Positions 26,088-34,579 are shown, counted from the stretch's first letter. The stretch is DNA of 45,195 nucleotides from CAYUVF01 sp964448045 (GCA_964448045.1 CAYUVF010000033.1:1-45195), one strand, 5' to 3'. Notes: generated by a model not told the origin, from the letters alone. Numbers and translations are program-made.

Positions 26088-28952
26088 ATGAGCGAGCCGG
26101 ACCATCGATACGTCATCGGGATTGACCTCGGGACGACGAACACCGCCGTCAGCTACGTCGATCTCGCCGACGAGGATCGCCGTCCCACGCTGCAGCAATT
26201 CGAGATTCCGCAGCTCGTCGGCCCCGGCGAGTTCGGGCATCGGTCCGTGCTGCCCTCTTTCCTGTACTTGCCGGGTCCGCACGAACTGCCCGACGGCAGC
26301 ACCGCGCTGCCGTGGGATGCCGACCGGCCGTACGCCGTCGGCGCGTTCGCACAGGAGCAGGGCGCCAAGGTGCCGGGGCGGCTCGTGGCCTCGGCGAAGT
26401 CGTGGCTCTGCCATACGAAGGTCGATCGCACCGCGCCCCTCCTCCCGTGGGACGCGCCGGACGACGTCGAAAAGGTCTCGCCCGTCGATGCGGCGACGCG
26501 CTCCCTCCGGCATCTGCGCGAGGCGTGGAACCACCTGAAAGCCGAGGACGCCTCGGAGCGCTTCGAGGATCAGCTGCTGATTCTGACCGTGCCGGCCTCG
26601 TTCGATGAGGTCGCCCGCGAGCTGACCGTCGAAGCCGCCGAGCGTGCCGGGCTGCCTCATGTGATCCTGCTGGAGGAGCCGCTGGCCGCCTTTTACGCCT
26701 GGCTCGATACGCACGAGCTGTGGCGCGACCAGCTGGCCGATAACCAGCTCATTCTCGTCTGCGACGTGGGCGGCGGTACGACTGATTTCTCGATTATCGG
26801 CGTGCACGAAGACGAGGACGGCTTCCAGTTCAACCGGCTGGCCGTCGGCGACCACCTGATGCTGGGCGGCGACAACATGGACAACGCGCTGGCCCGCCGC
26901 GTCGAGGCCGACCTCGTCGGCGACACCGGCAGCCTGGAAGTGCGCCGCTGGCACCAGCTCGTCTACCAGTGCCGCCGCGCCAAAGAGACGCTCCTGAGCG
27001 GCCCCGACGCCCCGGACGAGGTCGAGGTTGCCATCGCAGGCACCGGCAGCACGCTGATCGCGGATACGCTCACGGGCCCCCTCGACCAGTCGGAAGTCGA
27101 AGACATCGTCCTCGACGGCTTCTTCCCGCTCGTCGACCGGGACGCGCCGCTCGCCGAGGCCAAGCGCACCGGCCTCACGGAGCTGGGCCTGCCGTACGAG
27201 CAGGATCCAGCGATCACGCGGCAGTTGGCCGCCTTCTGGCGCCGCGCCGCACCCTACCTCCGCGAGCAGACGGGCCGCGACGATCCGTATCCGGAGCACA
27301 TCCTGTTCAACGGCGGCGTCTTCAAGGCCGAGCCGCTGCGCGAGCGGATGAAGCAGGTCGCCCAGCAGTGGTTCGCGCCGGACGCCGGAGCCGACTGGGC
27401 GCCGACCGAACTCGACAGCGACCGGTTGGATCTGGCCGTGGCGCTCGGTGCGGCGAACTACGGGCTCGTACGCCTCGGCCGGGGCATCCGCGTGGGGAGC
27501 GGCAGCCCGCGATCGTACTACGTCGGCCTCGAAACGGCGGACGACGACACCGACGCCATCCCGGCGATCTGCCTCGTGCCGCGCGGCGCCCCCGAAGGCT
27601 ACGAGGGGCGGCTGACGGATCGCACCTTCGAGGCGCTCGCCAATCAGCCCGTCACGTTCCACCTGTTTAGCTCATCGACGCGCTCCGGCGATGCGCTCGG
27701 CGACGTGGTCCGCCTGCAGCCCGACGACATCAGCGCCCTCCCGCCGATCCGTACGGTGCTGGAGTTCGGCAAGCGCTACGCCCGGACGATTCCGGTGCAA
27801 CTCGCCGTCCAGCTCACCGAAGTCGGCACGCTGCAGTTGTGGTGCGAATCGGTGCACACCGAGCATCAGTGGCGCCTCCAGTTCGACGTCCGCGCCGAGC
27901 CGGATGCGGCTGAGGACAACACCGCCGACGCATCCGAGGTCACCATCGAGCCCGCGCAGATTGAGGCCGCCTGCGACGCCATCGAGGCGACATTCGAGGG
28001 CCGCCAGCACGGCACCGATCCGGATCCAATCTGGGATCAGCTGGAGACAATCGTGGAGCAGCCGCGCGATCAGTGGCCGCTGCCGCTGCTCCGCAAGTGC
28101 GCCGACACGCTACTGGACACGCCGCGCGATCACACGCTTCACCACGAAGTCAGCTGGTTCAACCTGCTCGGCTACTGCCTGCGCCCCGGCTACGGCGACC
28201 CGGTGGACGATTGGCGGATGAAGCAGGCCTGGATCCTGCAGATTGAAGGGCTGGAGTTTGCCCGCCGCGAAGAAAACCGGATGGCGTGGTGGTTGTTTTG
28301 GCGGCGCGTTGCAGGCGGGTTGCCCGGCAACAAACAGGAACAATTTTACTACGAGGCGCGGCCGTTCATCCAGCTGGATGTGCGCACGCGGAAGGACCAC
28401 CAAGTCTACAACCGGCGGATGAAGATGCGCGAGAAGTCGGAGGCGTGGAAAACGCTGGCGACGTTCGAGCGCGCCAAGCCCGCGATCAAGATTGAGCTGG
28501 CGGAGTTGCTGCTGGACAAGTTCGAGCAGTCGGATCCGCGCGGCGGCGAGTTGTGGGCGCTGAGCCGACTCGGCGCGCGGCATCCAGTGTATGGTCCGCT
28601 GGATGCGCTGGTGCCAAACGACGAGGTTGAAGCGTGGATCGACGCCCTGCTCGCGCTCGACCTCGACCGCACCGAAGACGCCGCCTACGCCCTCGCCCAC
28701 CTGGCCCGCCCCGCGGCCGACCGCGACCGCGGCGTCTCCGCCGAGACCCGGCAGCGCGTCGCCGACTGGCTCGACGGCATGTCCGATCCGGAGCCGTACC
28801 AAACGCTACTCAACAGCGCCGAGGCCACGCCCGATCATCCGGGACAGGACTGGTTCATCGTCGAGCCGCTACCGAGCGAGGCGTCGACCGTGCTCGATCC
28901 GCAGGGGATTGCGTACACGACGACGAGCGAAGCCGCTTCTGCGGAGTCGTGA
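26088..28952 (+). CDS. Divergent Hsp70-family chaperone with DUF3731 C-terminal domain
   Basis: 954 residues from ATG 26088 (an in-frame TTG at 26079 is less likely). The ATPase part (about 1-480) has GIDLGTTNTAVSYVD, SAKSWLCHTKVDR, CDVGGGTTDFSIIGV, GGDNMDNALA and FNGGVFKAEPLRERM. A beta domain follows (FHLFSSSTRSGD, TEVGTLQLWCES). A helical C-terminal region from about 630 to 940 matches DUF3731, with VSWFNLLGYCLRPGYGDP, AWWLFWRRVAGGLPGNKQ and a HEAT-like end. No DnaJ or GrpE gene is near. I infer a specialised chaperone whose extra domain holds a partner. Its role is not known. Confidence 0.93.
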   Translation: MSEPDHRYVIGIDLGTTNTAVSYVDLADEDRRPTLQQFEIPQLVGPGEFGHRSVLPSFLYLPGPHELPDGSTALPWDADRPYAVGAFAQEQGAKVPGRLVASAKSWLCHTKVDRTAPLLPWDAPDDVEKVSPVDAATRSLRHLREAWNHLKAEDASERFEDQLLILTVPASFDEVARELTVEAAERAGLPHVILLEEPLAAFYAWLDTHELWRDQLADNQLILVCDVGGGTTDFSIIGVHEDEDGFQFNRLAVGDHLMLGGDNMDNALARRVEADLVGDTGSLEVRRWHQLVYQCRRAKETLLSGPDAPDEVEVAIAGTGSTLIADTLTGPLDQSEVEDIVLDGFFPLVDRDAPLAEAKRTGLTELGLPYEQDPAITRQLAAFWRRAAPYLREQTGRDDPYPEHILFNGGVFKAEPLRERMKQVAQQWFAPDAGADWAPTELDSDRLDLAVALGAANYGLVRLGRGIRVGSGSPRSYYVGLETADDDTDAIPAICLVPRGAPEGYEGRLTDRTFEALANQPVTFHLFSSSTRSGDALGDVVRLQPDDISALPPIRTVLEFGKRYARTIPVQLAVQLTEVGTLQLWCESVHTEHQWRLQFDVRAEPDAAEDNTADASEVTIEPAQIEAACDAIEATFEGRQHGTDPDPIWDQLETIVEQPRDQWPLPLLRKCADTLLDTPRDHTLHHEVSWFNLLGYCLRPGYGDPVDDWRMKQAWILQIEGLEFARREENRMAWWLFWRRVAGGLPGNKQEQFYYEARPFIQLDVRTRKDHQVYNRRMKMREKSEAWKTLATFERAKPAIKIELAELLLDKFEQSDPRGGELWALSRLGARHPVYGPLDALVPNDEVEAWIDALLALDLDRTEDAAYALAHLARPAADRDRGVSAETRQRVADWLDGMSDPEPYQTLLNSAEATPDHPGQDWFIVEPLPSEASTVLDPQGIAYTTTSEAASAES

Positions 28953-28974
28953 TGGTCGGGCGACGCCCCCACCA

Positions 28975-31803
28975 CTACCGCGACAGATACAGGTCTTTCA
29001 TCTCAAATGGGCGTTGGAAGTGCTCGTCGCTGAGCGCGTCGACGAAGGCGATGGCTTCGCCGGTCGACTTCATCTCCGGACCGAGCTCTTTGGGCACCTC
29101 GGGGAACTTGTCCCACGAGAAGACGGGCTCCTTCATGGCATAGCCTTCGAGTGATGACTCCAGCAGCCCCTGCTCGCGGAAGGTCTGCAGCTTCTCGCCC
29201 AGCATCACCTTCGTCGCGATGGCGGCCACGGGGATGCCCTTCGCCTTGGCGATGAAGGGCACCGTCCGCGAGGCGCGCGGGTTGGCCTCGATGACGTACA
29301 CCACATCGTCCTTCACCACGAACTGCACGTTCAGGAGCCCTCGCACGTCGAGCGCCTGGGCGATCTCGGCGACGTACTGCCGCACCGAGGCCAGCGCCGT
29401 CTCGGACAGGCTGTACGGCGGCATCACAGCCGTGGAGTCGCCCGAGTGGACGCCCGCCGGCTCGATGTGCTGCATGATGCCCGCGATCCACGTCTCGTCG
29501 CCGTCGCTGATCGAGTCCACGTCGAGCTCGATGGCGTCTTCGAGGAAGCGGTCGAGCAGGATCTGGTTGCCGGGGAAGATGTCGAGGATGTTGGCGACGT
29601 ACTCGGCCACCTCTTCGCGGTTGATGGCGATGCGCATCCCCTGCCCGCCCAGCACATAGCTCGGCCGGATGAGGATTGGGTAGCCGATGTCGTCCGCGGT
29701 GGCGACGGCTTCTTCGACCGTCGTCGCCATGCCGTACGGCGGGAACGGGATCTCCAGCTGCTTGAGTACCTCGGAGAACTTGCCGCGGCTCTCGGCGAGG
29801 TCCATCATCTCGTACGGCGTGCCGAGGATCGGGATGTCGTTCGCGTCGAAGCGCTCGGCCAGCTTGAGGGCGGTCTGCCCGCCGAGCTGCACGATGACGC
29901 CCTTCGGCTGCTCGTGGTCGATCACGTCCATCACGCGCTCCCAATAGACGGGCTCGAAGTAGAGCTTGTCGGCCACGTCGAAGTCGGTCGACACGGTCTC
30001 CGGGTTGCAGTTGAGCATGAGCGCTTCGTAGCCCATCTCGCGGGCGGCCTTCACGCCGTGGACGCACGAGTAGTCGAACTCGATGCCCTGCCCGATGCGG
30101 TTCGGCCCGCTGCCCAGGATGAGCACCTTCTCGTTGTCCGTCGCCACGCTTTCGTTGACCGATTCGTAGCTGGAGTAGAAGTACGGCGTCTCGGCCGGAA
30201 ACTCGCCCGCACACGTGTCCACGAGCTGATAGGTGGGCGTGACGCTGAGCCGCTTGCGGTAGGCGCGAACCTCATCGTCGGTGACGTCATCCTGGACGAG
30301 GTAGGCGACCTGCTCGTCGGAGAAGCCGAACTGTTTGATCCGCCTCATCTGGCGCGCGTCGATCTGGTCGAGCACGCGCTCGCGGATGGCATTTTCAACG
30401 GCCACGAGATCGCGGATCTGGTAGAGGAACCAGGGGTCGATCTGCGTCACGTCCTGCACCTCTTCGATCGACGCTCCGTGGCGGAACGCGTGGCGAATGT
30501 GCAGCAGGTTGTCCCAGTACGGCTTCTGCAGGCGCTCGCGCACCGTCTCGCGGTCGGCGTCTTCGCGGTCGGCGCCGAGGCCCGCGTAGCCGATCTCCAG
30601 GCTCTGCCACGCCTTCTGCAGGCTCTCGGGAAACGTCCGGCCAATGGCCATCACCTCGCCGACGGCCTTCATCTGCGTCGTCAGCTCTTCGTCGACGCCT
30701 TTGAACTTCTCGAAATTCCAGCGCGGGATCTTGGTGACCACGTAGTCGAGCGACGGCTCGAAGCACGCGCTCGTGTCGCCGGTCACCTCATTCGGCAGCT
30801 CGTCCAGCGTGTAGCCCACGGCCAGCTTGGTAGCGACCTTGGCGATCGGGTAGCCCGTGGCCTTGGAGGCGAGCGCGGAGGAGCGGCTCACCCGCGGGTT
30901 GATCTCGATCACGATCATCCGGTCCGTGCCCGGCTCGTAGGCAAACTGGATGTTGCACCCGCCCGCGAACGTGCCAATCGAGTTCATCGCCAGGATGGCC
31001 GCATCGCGCATCCGCTGGAACTGCTTGTCGGTCAGCGTCTGCTGCGGGGCGACGGTGATCGAGTCGCCCGTGTGCACGCCCATCGGGTTGATGTTCTCGA
31101 CCGAGCACACGATGATGACGTTGTCGTTCGGGTCGCGCAAGAGCTCCAGCTCGTACTCCTTCCACCCGAACAGGCACTCGTCGATGAGCACCTGATGGGC
31201 CGGCGACAGCTCCAGGCCGCGGGTCACCATCTCATCGAACCGGTCGGCCGACCACACGATGCCGCCGCCGGCGCCGCCCAGCGTGTACGACGGCCGGATG
31301 ACGACGGGCAGCCCGCCGAGGTCCTGCGTGACCTCCTTGGCCTCCAGCAAGCTCTTGGCCGTCTGGCTCCGCGACTGGTCGAGCCCGATCTCGTCCATCA
31401 GGTCGCGGAACTGCTGCCGGTCCTCCGTGATCTGGACCGTGTTGATGTCCACGCCGATGACCTCGATGCCGTGCTCTTCCCAGAAGCCTTCCTCCTTCAG
31501 GTCCTGCGCCAGGTTGAGGCCCGTCTGCCCGCCCATCGTAGGCAGCACGGCGTCGGGCTGCTCTTCCAGCGCGATCTGCTTGATCGACGCCGGGGTGAGC
31601 TCGCGGAGGTACACCTTGTCGGCCATCATCGGGTCGGTCATGATGGTGGCCGGGTTGGAGTTGACGAGGATCACGCGGTAGCCCTCGTCCATGAGCGCGC
31701 GGGCGGCCTGCGAGCCCGAGTAGTCAAACTCGCACGCCTGCCCGATGATGATCGGGCCGGAGCCGATGAGGAGGATCGATTCGATGTCGGTGCGCTTGGG
31801 CAT
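28975..31803 (-). CDS. carB: Carbamoyl-phosphate synthase large subunit, lacking the MGS allosteric domain
   Basis: 942 residues, about 130 shorter than E. coli CarB. Both ATP-grasp halves are present: IGSGPIIIGQACEFDYSG, LPTMGGQTGLNLAQDL, VIRPSYTLGGAGGGI, ILGSGPNRIGQGIEFDYS, IRPSYVLGGQGMRIA and EANPRASRTVPFIAKA. The protein ends at YAMKEPVFSWDKFP...FEMKDLYLSR, exactly where the C-terminal MGS-like domain that binds UMP and ornithine would begin. The Hsp70 gene ends 22 bases downstream on the other strand, so there is no room for a lost piece. It makes carbamoyl phosphate for pyrimidines and arginine with CarA. Other Bacteroidota share this length as far as I recall. Confidence 0.96.
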   Translation of the reverse strand: MPKRTDIESILLIGSGPIIIGQACEFDYSGSQAARALMDEGYRVILVNSNPATIMTDPMMADKVYLRELTPASIKQIALEEQPDAVLPTMGGQTGLNLAQDLKEEGFWEEHGIEVIGVDINTVQITEDRQQFRDLMDEIGLDQSRSQTAKSLLEAKEVTQDLGGLPVVIRPSYTLGGAGGGIVWSADRFDEMVTRGLELSPAHQVLIDECLFGWKEYELELLRDPNDNVIIVCSVENINPMGVHTGDSITVAPQQTLTDKQFQRMRDAAILAMNSIGTFAGGCNIQFAYEPGTDRMIVIEINPRVSRSSALASKATGYPIAKVATKLAVGYTLDELPNEVTGDTSACFEPSLDYVVTKIPRWNFEKFKGVDEELTTQMKAVGEVMAIGRTFPESLQKAWQSLEIGYAGLGADREDADRETVRERLQKPYWDNLLHIRHAFRHGASIEEVQDVTQIDPWFLYQIRDLVAVENAIRERVLDQIDARQMRRIKQFGFSDEQVAYLVQDDVTDDEVRAYRKRLSVTPTYQLVDTCAGEFPAETPYFYSSYESVNESVATDNEKVLILGSGPNRIGQGIEFDYSCVHGVKAAREMGYEALMLNCNPETVSTDFDVADKLYFEPVYWERVMDVIDHEQPKGVIVQLGGQTALKLAERFDANDIPILGTPYEMMDLAESRGKFSEVLKQLEIPFPPYGMATTVEEAVATADDIGYPILIRPSYVLGGQGMRIAINREEVAEYVANILDIFPGNQILLDRFLEDAIELDVDSISDGDETWIAGIMQHIEPAGVHSGDSTAVMPPYSLSETALASVRQYVAEIAQALDVRGLLNVQFVVKDDVVYVIEANPRASRTVPFIAKAKGIPVAAIATKVMLGEKLQTFREQGLLESSLEGYAMKEPVFSWDKFPEVPKELGPEMKSTGEAIAFVDALSDEHFQRPFEMKDLYLSR

Positions 31804-31858
31804 GGGTCGGTGGGTATTGAGAATACACGGTGGCTGGTGCGGAGGTTGGCGGGAAGCC

Positions 31859-32332
31859 TCAGCCTTCTCCAGAGGAATCTGCGCCGGCCAACCTGAATGT
31901 GAAGGGAAGCTCCATCTGCACAGGAACGGATCCGCCCTTCAACGTGGCTGGCGTGAACTCGGCTTTTCGCACTAAACGGCGGGCTTCATCGTCTAACAGG
32001 GGATGAACCGGCTCGGTCACCTGGATATTGGCGGTTTCCCCATCAGGCGTGACGACAAACTGCACGGTTACACGTCCCGTGATACCAGCCTGCTTGGCCG
32101 CGGTGGGATAATCGATATCGAACATTAGCGCCCTCATTCCTCCTTTCAATTCGGGACGCTCATCTACAGCTTCTTTCGTGTAAACCGTATCGTATTCGAC
32201 CGGGCGCAGCACGGGTGGATACGTGCTTTCTGCGTTGTCGACGTCCACTTGACTCCCGGCGCAGCCGGCAATCAGCAGTCCGGCGAGTGCAATGCATAAC
32301 GCCATGGTCATTCCGCGGATGCTTCGTACCAT
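31859..32332 (-). CDS. Lipoprotein with TonB C-terminal-like domain
   Basis: 157 residues from ATG 32332, which has a good Shine-Dalgarno (AGAAAGGA) 5-6 bases upstream; an in-frame ATG at 32362 is possible. A signal with lipobox (AGLLIAGC) gives a lipidated N-terminus. The C-terminal 90 residues form a TonB-type domain: DYPTAAKQAGITGRVTVQF, VTPDGETANIQVTEP, LLDDEARRLVRKAEFTPA and MELPFTFRL. True TonB proteins have an inner-membrane helix instead, so this is more likely an outer-membrane or periplasmic protein of unknown role. It lies between the nucleotidyltransferase gene and carB. Confidence 0.82.
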   Translation of the reverse strand: MVRSIRGMTMALCIALAGLLIAGCAGSQVDVDNAESTYPPVLRPVEYDTVYTKEAVDERPELKGGMRALMFDIDYPTAAKQAGITGRVTVQFVVTPDGETANIQVTEPVHPLLDDEARRLVRKAEFTPATLKGGSVPVQMELPFTFRLAGADSSGEG

Positions 32333-32407
32333 CGCGTCCTTTCTATCGGTGCGGTTGGACATGGACGACTTCGAATCTTAGATTTTTGATGTCTTGGAGC
32401 GGGCGCT

Positions 32408-32872
32408 TCAACCATCATCTTGCTCGCGCTGGATGGCTTTTAGCGCCTGCACGTCCAGCTGGTCTTTCGGGCGGGACGAATCTTCCTTCAGCAGAATCAG
32501 TCCTTCAGGATTGAGGTAGCGGATTGTCACCCCACGGACCTGGTGCTCGTCCGTGAACGAAAGCAAAACTTCGTACGTGTGACCGCTCATCTGGGTAAAG
32601 ATGTCGAGCGGAAAATCTTCGACGACGCGGATGGCACCTTCCTCAAGGGTAAAGTCCTCAACCTCCAGCTCTTGCGCTGAGCCTTCGCCAAAATCTTCCA
32701 GCGCCCGAAGCATCTTCTCCAGATTGTTTACATCATGCCGCACGAGAATATCTGCGTCCATCGTCGTGCGCGTGTACCCGCATAGCATAACGGCGAGCCC
32801 GCCCACCAGGATGTAGTCAACGCCGCTGCGTCGAAGTCCGACCAACAGCTTTTCGAACGTATCCATTTTCAT
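32408..32872 (-). CDS. Nucleotidyltransferase-fold protein (AbiEii/MNT-like)
   Basis: 154 residues from ATG 32872, which follows a clear GGAGAGG ribosome site six bases upstream. The fold is seen in VDYILVGGLAVMLCGYTRTTMDADILV, with the GG turn and the Asp-x-Asp metal pair (TMDADI), then FPLDIFT with a third acidic residue. IRYLNPEGLILLKEDSSRPKDQLDV resembles AbiEii/DUF6036-type transferases. Such proteins occur as the enzyme half of toxin-antitoxin-like pairs, but many have no known role. It overlaps a small upstream frame by 56 bases and sits with it inside carAB. Local base composition is AT-richer than the neighbouring genes. Confidence 0.78.
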   Translation of the reverse strand: MKMDTFEKLLVGLRRSGVDYILVGGLAVMLCGYTRTTMDADILVRHDVNNLEKMLRALEDFGEGSAQELEVEDFTLEEGAIRVVEDFPLDIFTQMSGHTYEVLLSFTDEHQVRGVTIRYLNPEGLILLKEDSSRPKDQLDVQALKAIQREQDDG

Positions 32873-33008
32873 CGGTTGCCTCTCCGCGAAGTGCAATCAC
32901 CATTTCACGCAGACGGAATGCCTCCTGCAGCGGACGTTCCGGCTCCCGCCCCTGGCCAACGACTTTTCGGATGTGCTCTCCGTCGCGTCCACCTATTTGC
33001 TCAGCCAT
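32817..33008 (-). CDS. Small ORF overlapping the nucleotidyltransferase gene
   Basis: A 63-residue frame from ATG 33008: MAEQIGGRDGEHIRKVVGQG, then ERPLQEAFRLREMVIALRGE. It is charged and mostly helical. It ends inside the nucleotidyltransferase gene. The Shine-Dalgarno for that gene lies within it, which would allow coupled translation as in toxin-antitoxin pairs. There is no clear ribosome site of its own. The frame is open to ATG 33056, next to the carA stop. I do not recognise the family, and the last 17 residues may be read only by chance. Confidence 0.42.
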   Translation of the reverse strand: MAEQIGGRDGEHIRKVVGQGREPERPLQEAFRLREMVIALRGEATDENGYVRKAVGRTSTQRR

Positions 33009-33052
33009 AGCGGTCGGGGATTCGACATTCGACAATTGGCATCCGCCCATTT

Positions 33053-34216
33053 TCAAGCGCGCACGGGCCGGCCGCGTCGATCGACGGGCGAGCGGACGCC
33101 GCGCTGCTCGGCCACGAAGTCGAGGAAGTCGTCGAACAGGTAGAAGCTGTCGTGCGGGCCGGGCGAGGCCTCGGGGTGGTACTGGAGCGACATCCCAGCG
33201 AACGGCTTGAAGCGCAGCCCCTCCACCGTGTCGTCGTTCAGGTTCCAGTGCGTCACCCGCGCCGTCGCCTCGTCGATGGAGTCCTCGTCGACCGCGAAGC
33301 CGTGGTTCTGGGTGGTCACCTCCACCTTGCCGGTGTCGAGGTTTTTCACCGGATGGTTCGCGCCGCGGTGGCCGACGTACATCTTGTACACGTCGAAGCC
33401 CTGCGCGAGCGCCATGAGCTGATGGCCGAGGCAGATGCCGAAGATGGGCAGTCCCGTCTCGATGCCAGCGCGCGCCGTGGCGATGGCACCCGTCATGGCA
33501 CGGGGGTCGCCGGGGCCGTTCGAGAAAAAGAGGCCATCCGGATTCCAGGCGGTCACTTCGTCGATGGACGCATCGGCGGGGAAGACGCGCACCGAGCAGC
33601 CCTTGTCGCGGAAGGTGCGCAGGATGTTCTGCTTCACGCCGAAGTCGTACACCGCGATGCGCGGCCCGTCTTCGGCGCGGGCGAAGTCGTACGCATCCTC
33701 GATCGTGACTTTCGAAGCAAGCTCCAATCCAGCCATGCTGGGCCAGCTTCGGGCTTTCCCGACGAGCACGTCGTCGTCCAGCTCGGTCGAGGAAATGACC
33801 GCGTTCATGACGCCCTTGTCGCGGATGTGCCGCACCAGCGCCCGCGTGTCGACCCCCGCAATGCCAACGAGCTCGTGCCGCTTCATGAACCGCTCCAGCG
33901 ACTCGTCGGCCTGGGGATTCGAGTAGTTGCGCGTGAACGAGCGGACGACGAAGCCCGCAATCATCGGCCGCTCGGCCTCCATGTCGATGTCCATGGCGCC
34001 GTAGTTGCCGATGTGCGGATACGTCATCATCATGATCTGCCCAAAGTACGACGGGTCGGTCATGATTTCCTGATAGCCGGTCATGCTCGTGTTAAAGCAG
34101 AGCTCACCGCCCGTCAGGCCGCGCTGGCCGATGGCCTCGCCGGTGACGACGGTGCCATCGGCCAGCGCCATTTTGGCGGGCGGGGGAGGATCGTGCATGA
34201 TCGAAGGAGCGGTCAT
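33053..34216 (-). CDS. carA: Carbamoyl-phosphate synthase small (glutaminase) subunit
   Basis: 387 residues from ATG 34216. The N-terminal domain has MALADGTVVTGEAIG, CFNTSMTGYQEIMTDPSY and YPHIGNYG. The class I glutaminase domain has the catalytic Cys in GICLGHQLMALA and the His-Glu pair in QYHPEASPGPHD. It supplies ammonia to CarB. The frame can start at GTG 34243, but that adds nine residues with little support. A stem-loop with a T-run ends 53 bases upstream, inside a leader on the same strand, so termination control is possible. carA and carB are separated by about 1.25 kb carrying three other frames. Confidence 0.95.
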   Translation of the reverse strand: MTAPSIMHDPPPPAKMALADGTVVTGEAIGQRGLTGGELCFNTSMTGYQEIMTDPSYFGQIMMMTYPHIGNYGAMDIDMEAERPMIAGFVVRSFTRNYSNPQADESLERFMKRHELVGIAGVDTRALVRHIRDKGVMNAVISSTELDDDVLVGKARSWPSMAGLELASKVTIEDAYDFARAEDGPRIAVYDFGVKQNILRTFRDKGCSVRVFPADASIDEVTAWNPDGLFFSNGPGDPRAMTGAIATARAGIETGLPIFGICLGHQLMALAQGFDVYKMYVGHRGANHPVKNLDTGKVEVTTQNHGFAVDEDSIDEATARVTHWNLNDDTVEGLRFKPFAGMSLQYHPEASPGPHDSFYLFDDFLDFVAEQRGVRSPVDRRGRPVRA

Positions 34217-34267
34217 CAGCTTGAAGGGATTAACAGGTGACACAAGACGAAACGGAACGTACCGGCA

Positions 34268-34410
34268 TAAAAAAACCTTCCCGAAAGGGGAAGGTCAGTC
34301 CGTCGACAACAAAGCGTTGCCGGCAGGCAGGCCACGTATCGAAGTCCTTGGGAGCAGACAGCACCGCGGGGTCGGTCGCGTTACGGGTGAAGCCGGGAGA
34401 TTGCGTACTC
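34268..34410 (-). ncRNA. Candidate small RNA or carAB attenuator leader
   Basis: Between a promoter-like pair (34417-34448) and the terminator (34269-34294) lies a GC-rich stretch of about 143 bases with no reading frame of note. Short internal pairings exist, such as CCGGC near its start with GCCGG about 75 bases later, and ACCG/CGGT in a local hairpin. A length of about 145 bases with an intrinsic end would suit an abundant regulatory RNA such as a 6S-like RNA. I could not match the 6S consensus, so the identity is open. The alternative is a carAB leader ended by attenuation. Confidence 0.45.
34269..34294 (-). terminator. Rho-independent terminator upstream of carA (reads on the minus strand)
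   Basis: On the minus strand CCTTCCC (34294-34288) pairs with GGGAAGG (34282-34276) around a CTTTC loop, followed by seven T (34275-34269). It is a strong intrinsic terminator, yet no minus-strand protein gene lies upstream. It must therefore end either a small RNA or a leader transcript of carA, whose start is 53 bases beyond. Confidence 0.85.
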
Positions 34411-34416
34411 CATCAT

Positions 34417-34448
34417 TAGATAGTATGAAGCGGCCCACTTCGATTCAA
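34417..34448 (-). promoter_or_regulatory. Promoter-like pair before the leader RNA
   Basis: On the minus strand TTGAAT (34448-34443) is followed after 20 bases by TATCTA (34422-34417). This is close to the TTTG / TAnnTTTG arrangement with about 19-20 bases between boxes known for Bacteroidota promoters. The predicted start is about 34410. Confidence 0.4.
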
Positions 34449-34579
34449 CGCTCCGCCCCACTTTTGCCCTCATTTCACGAAGCAGAGCGAGCGCTGCGAA
34501 GAAACCGAGCCTGGCGTTAGCGTTTCAAAAGAGAAAGCTGTCGTCCTCAACGTTTTCCCTCGCACGAGGTTCTCCCGGC

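Noticed and set aside
31814..31826. GTATT-GAG-AATAC hairpin before carB
   Set aside because: The stem is only five base pairs with no T-run and is AT-rich by chance in a short gap; not supported as a terminator or operator.
29446..31896. 816-residue plus-strand open frame opposite carB
   Set aside because: It lies exactly antisense to carB, is Arg/His/Val/Leu/Asp-rich without any fold, and reflects the strong GC bias of codon third positions. The same holds for long antisense frames at 41605-44934, 25647-27662, 24220-25899, 20781-22388, 722-2371 and 9053-10231.
34268..34410. SRP RNA, tmRNA or RNase P RNA in the carA leader
   Set aside because: None of their conserved words (GGAAGCAGC-type SRP loop, tmRNA ends with encoded CCA, RNase P core) is present on either strand.
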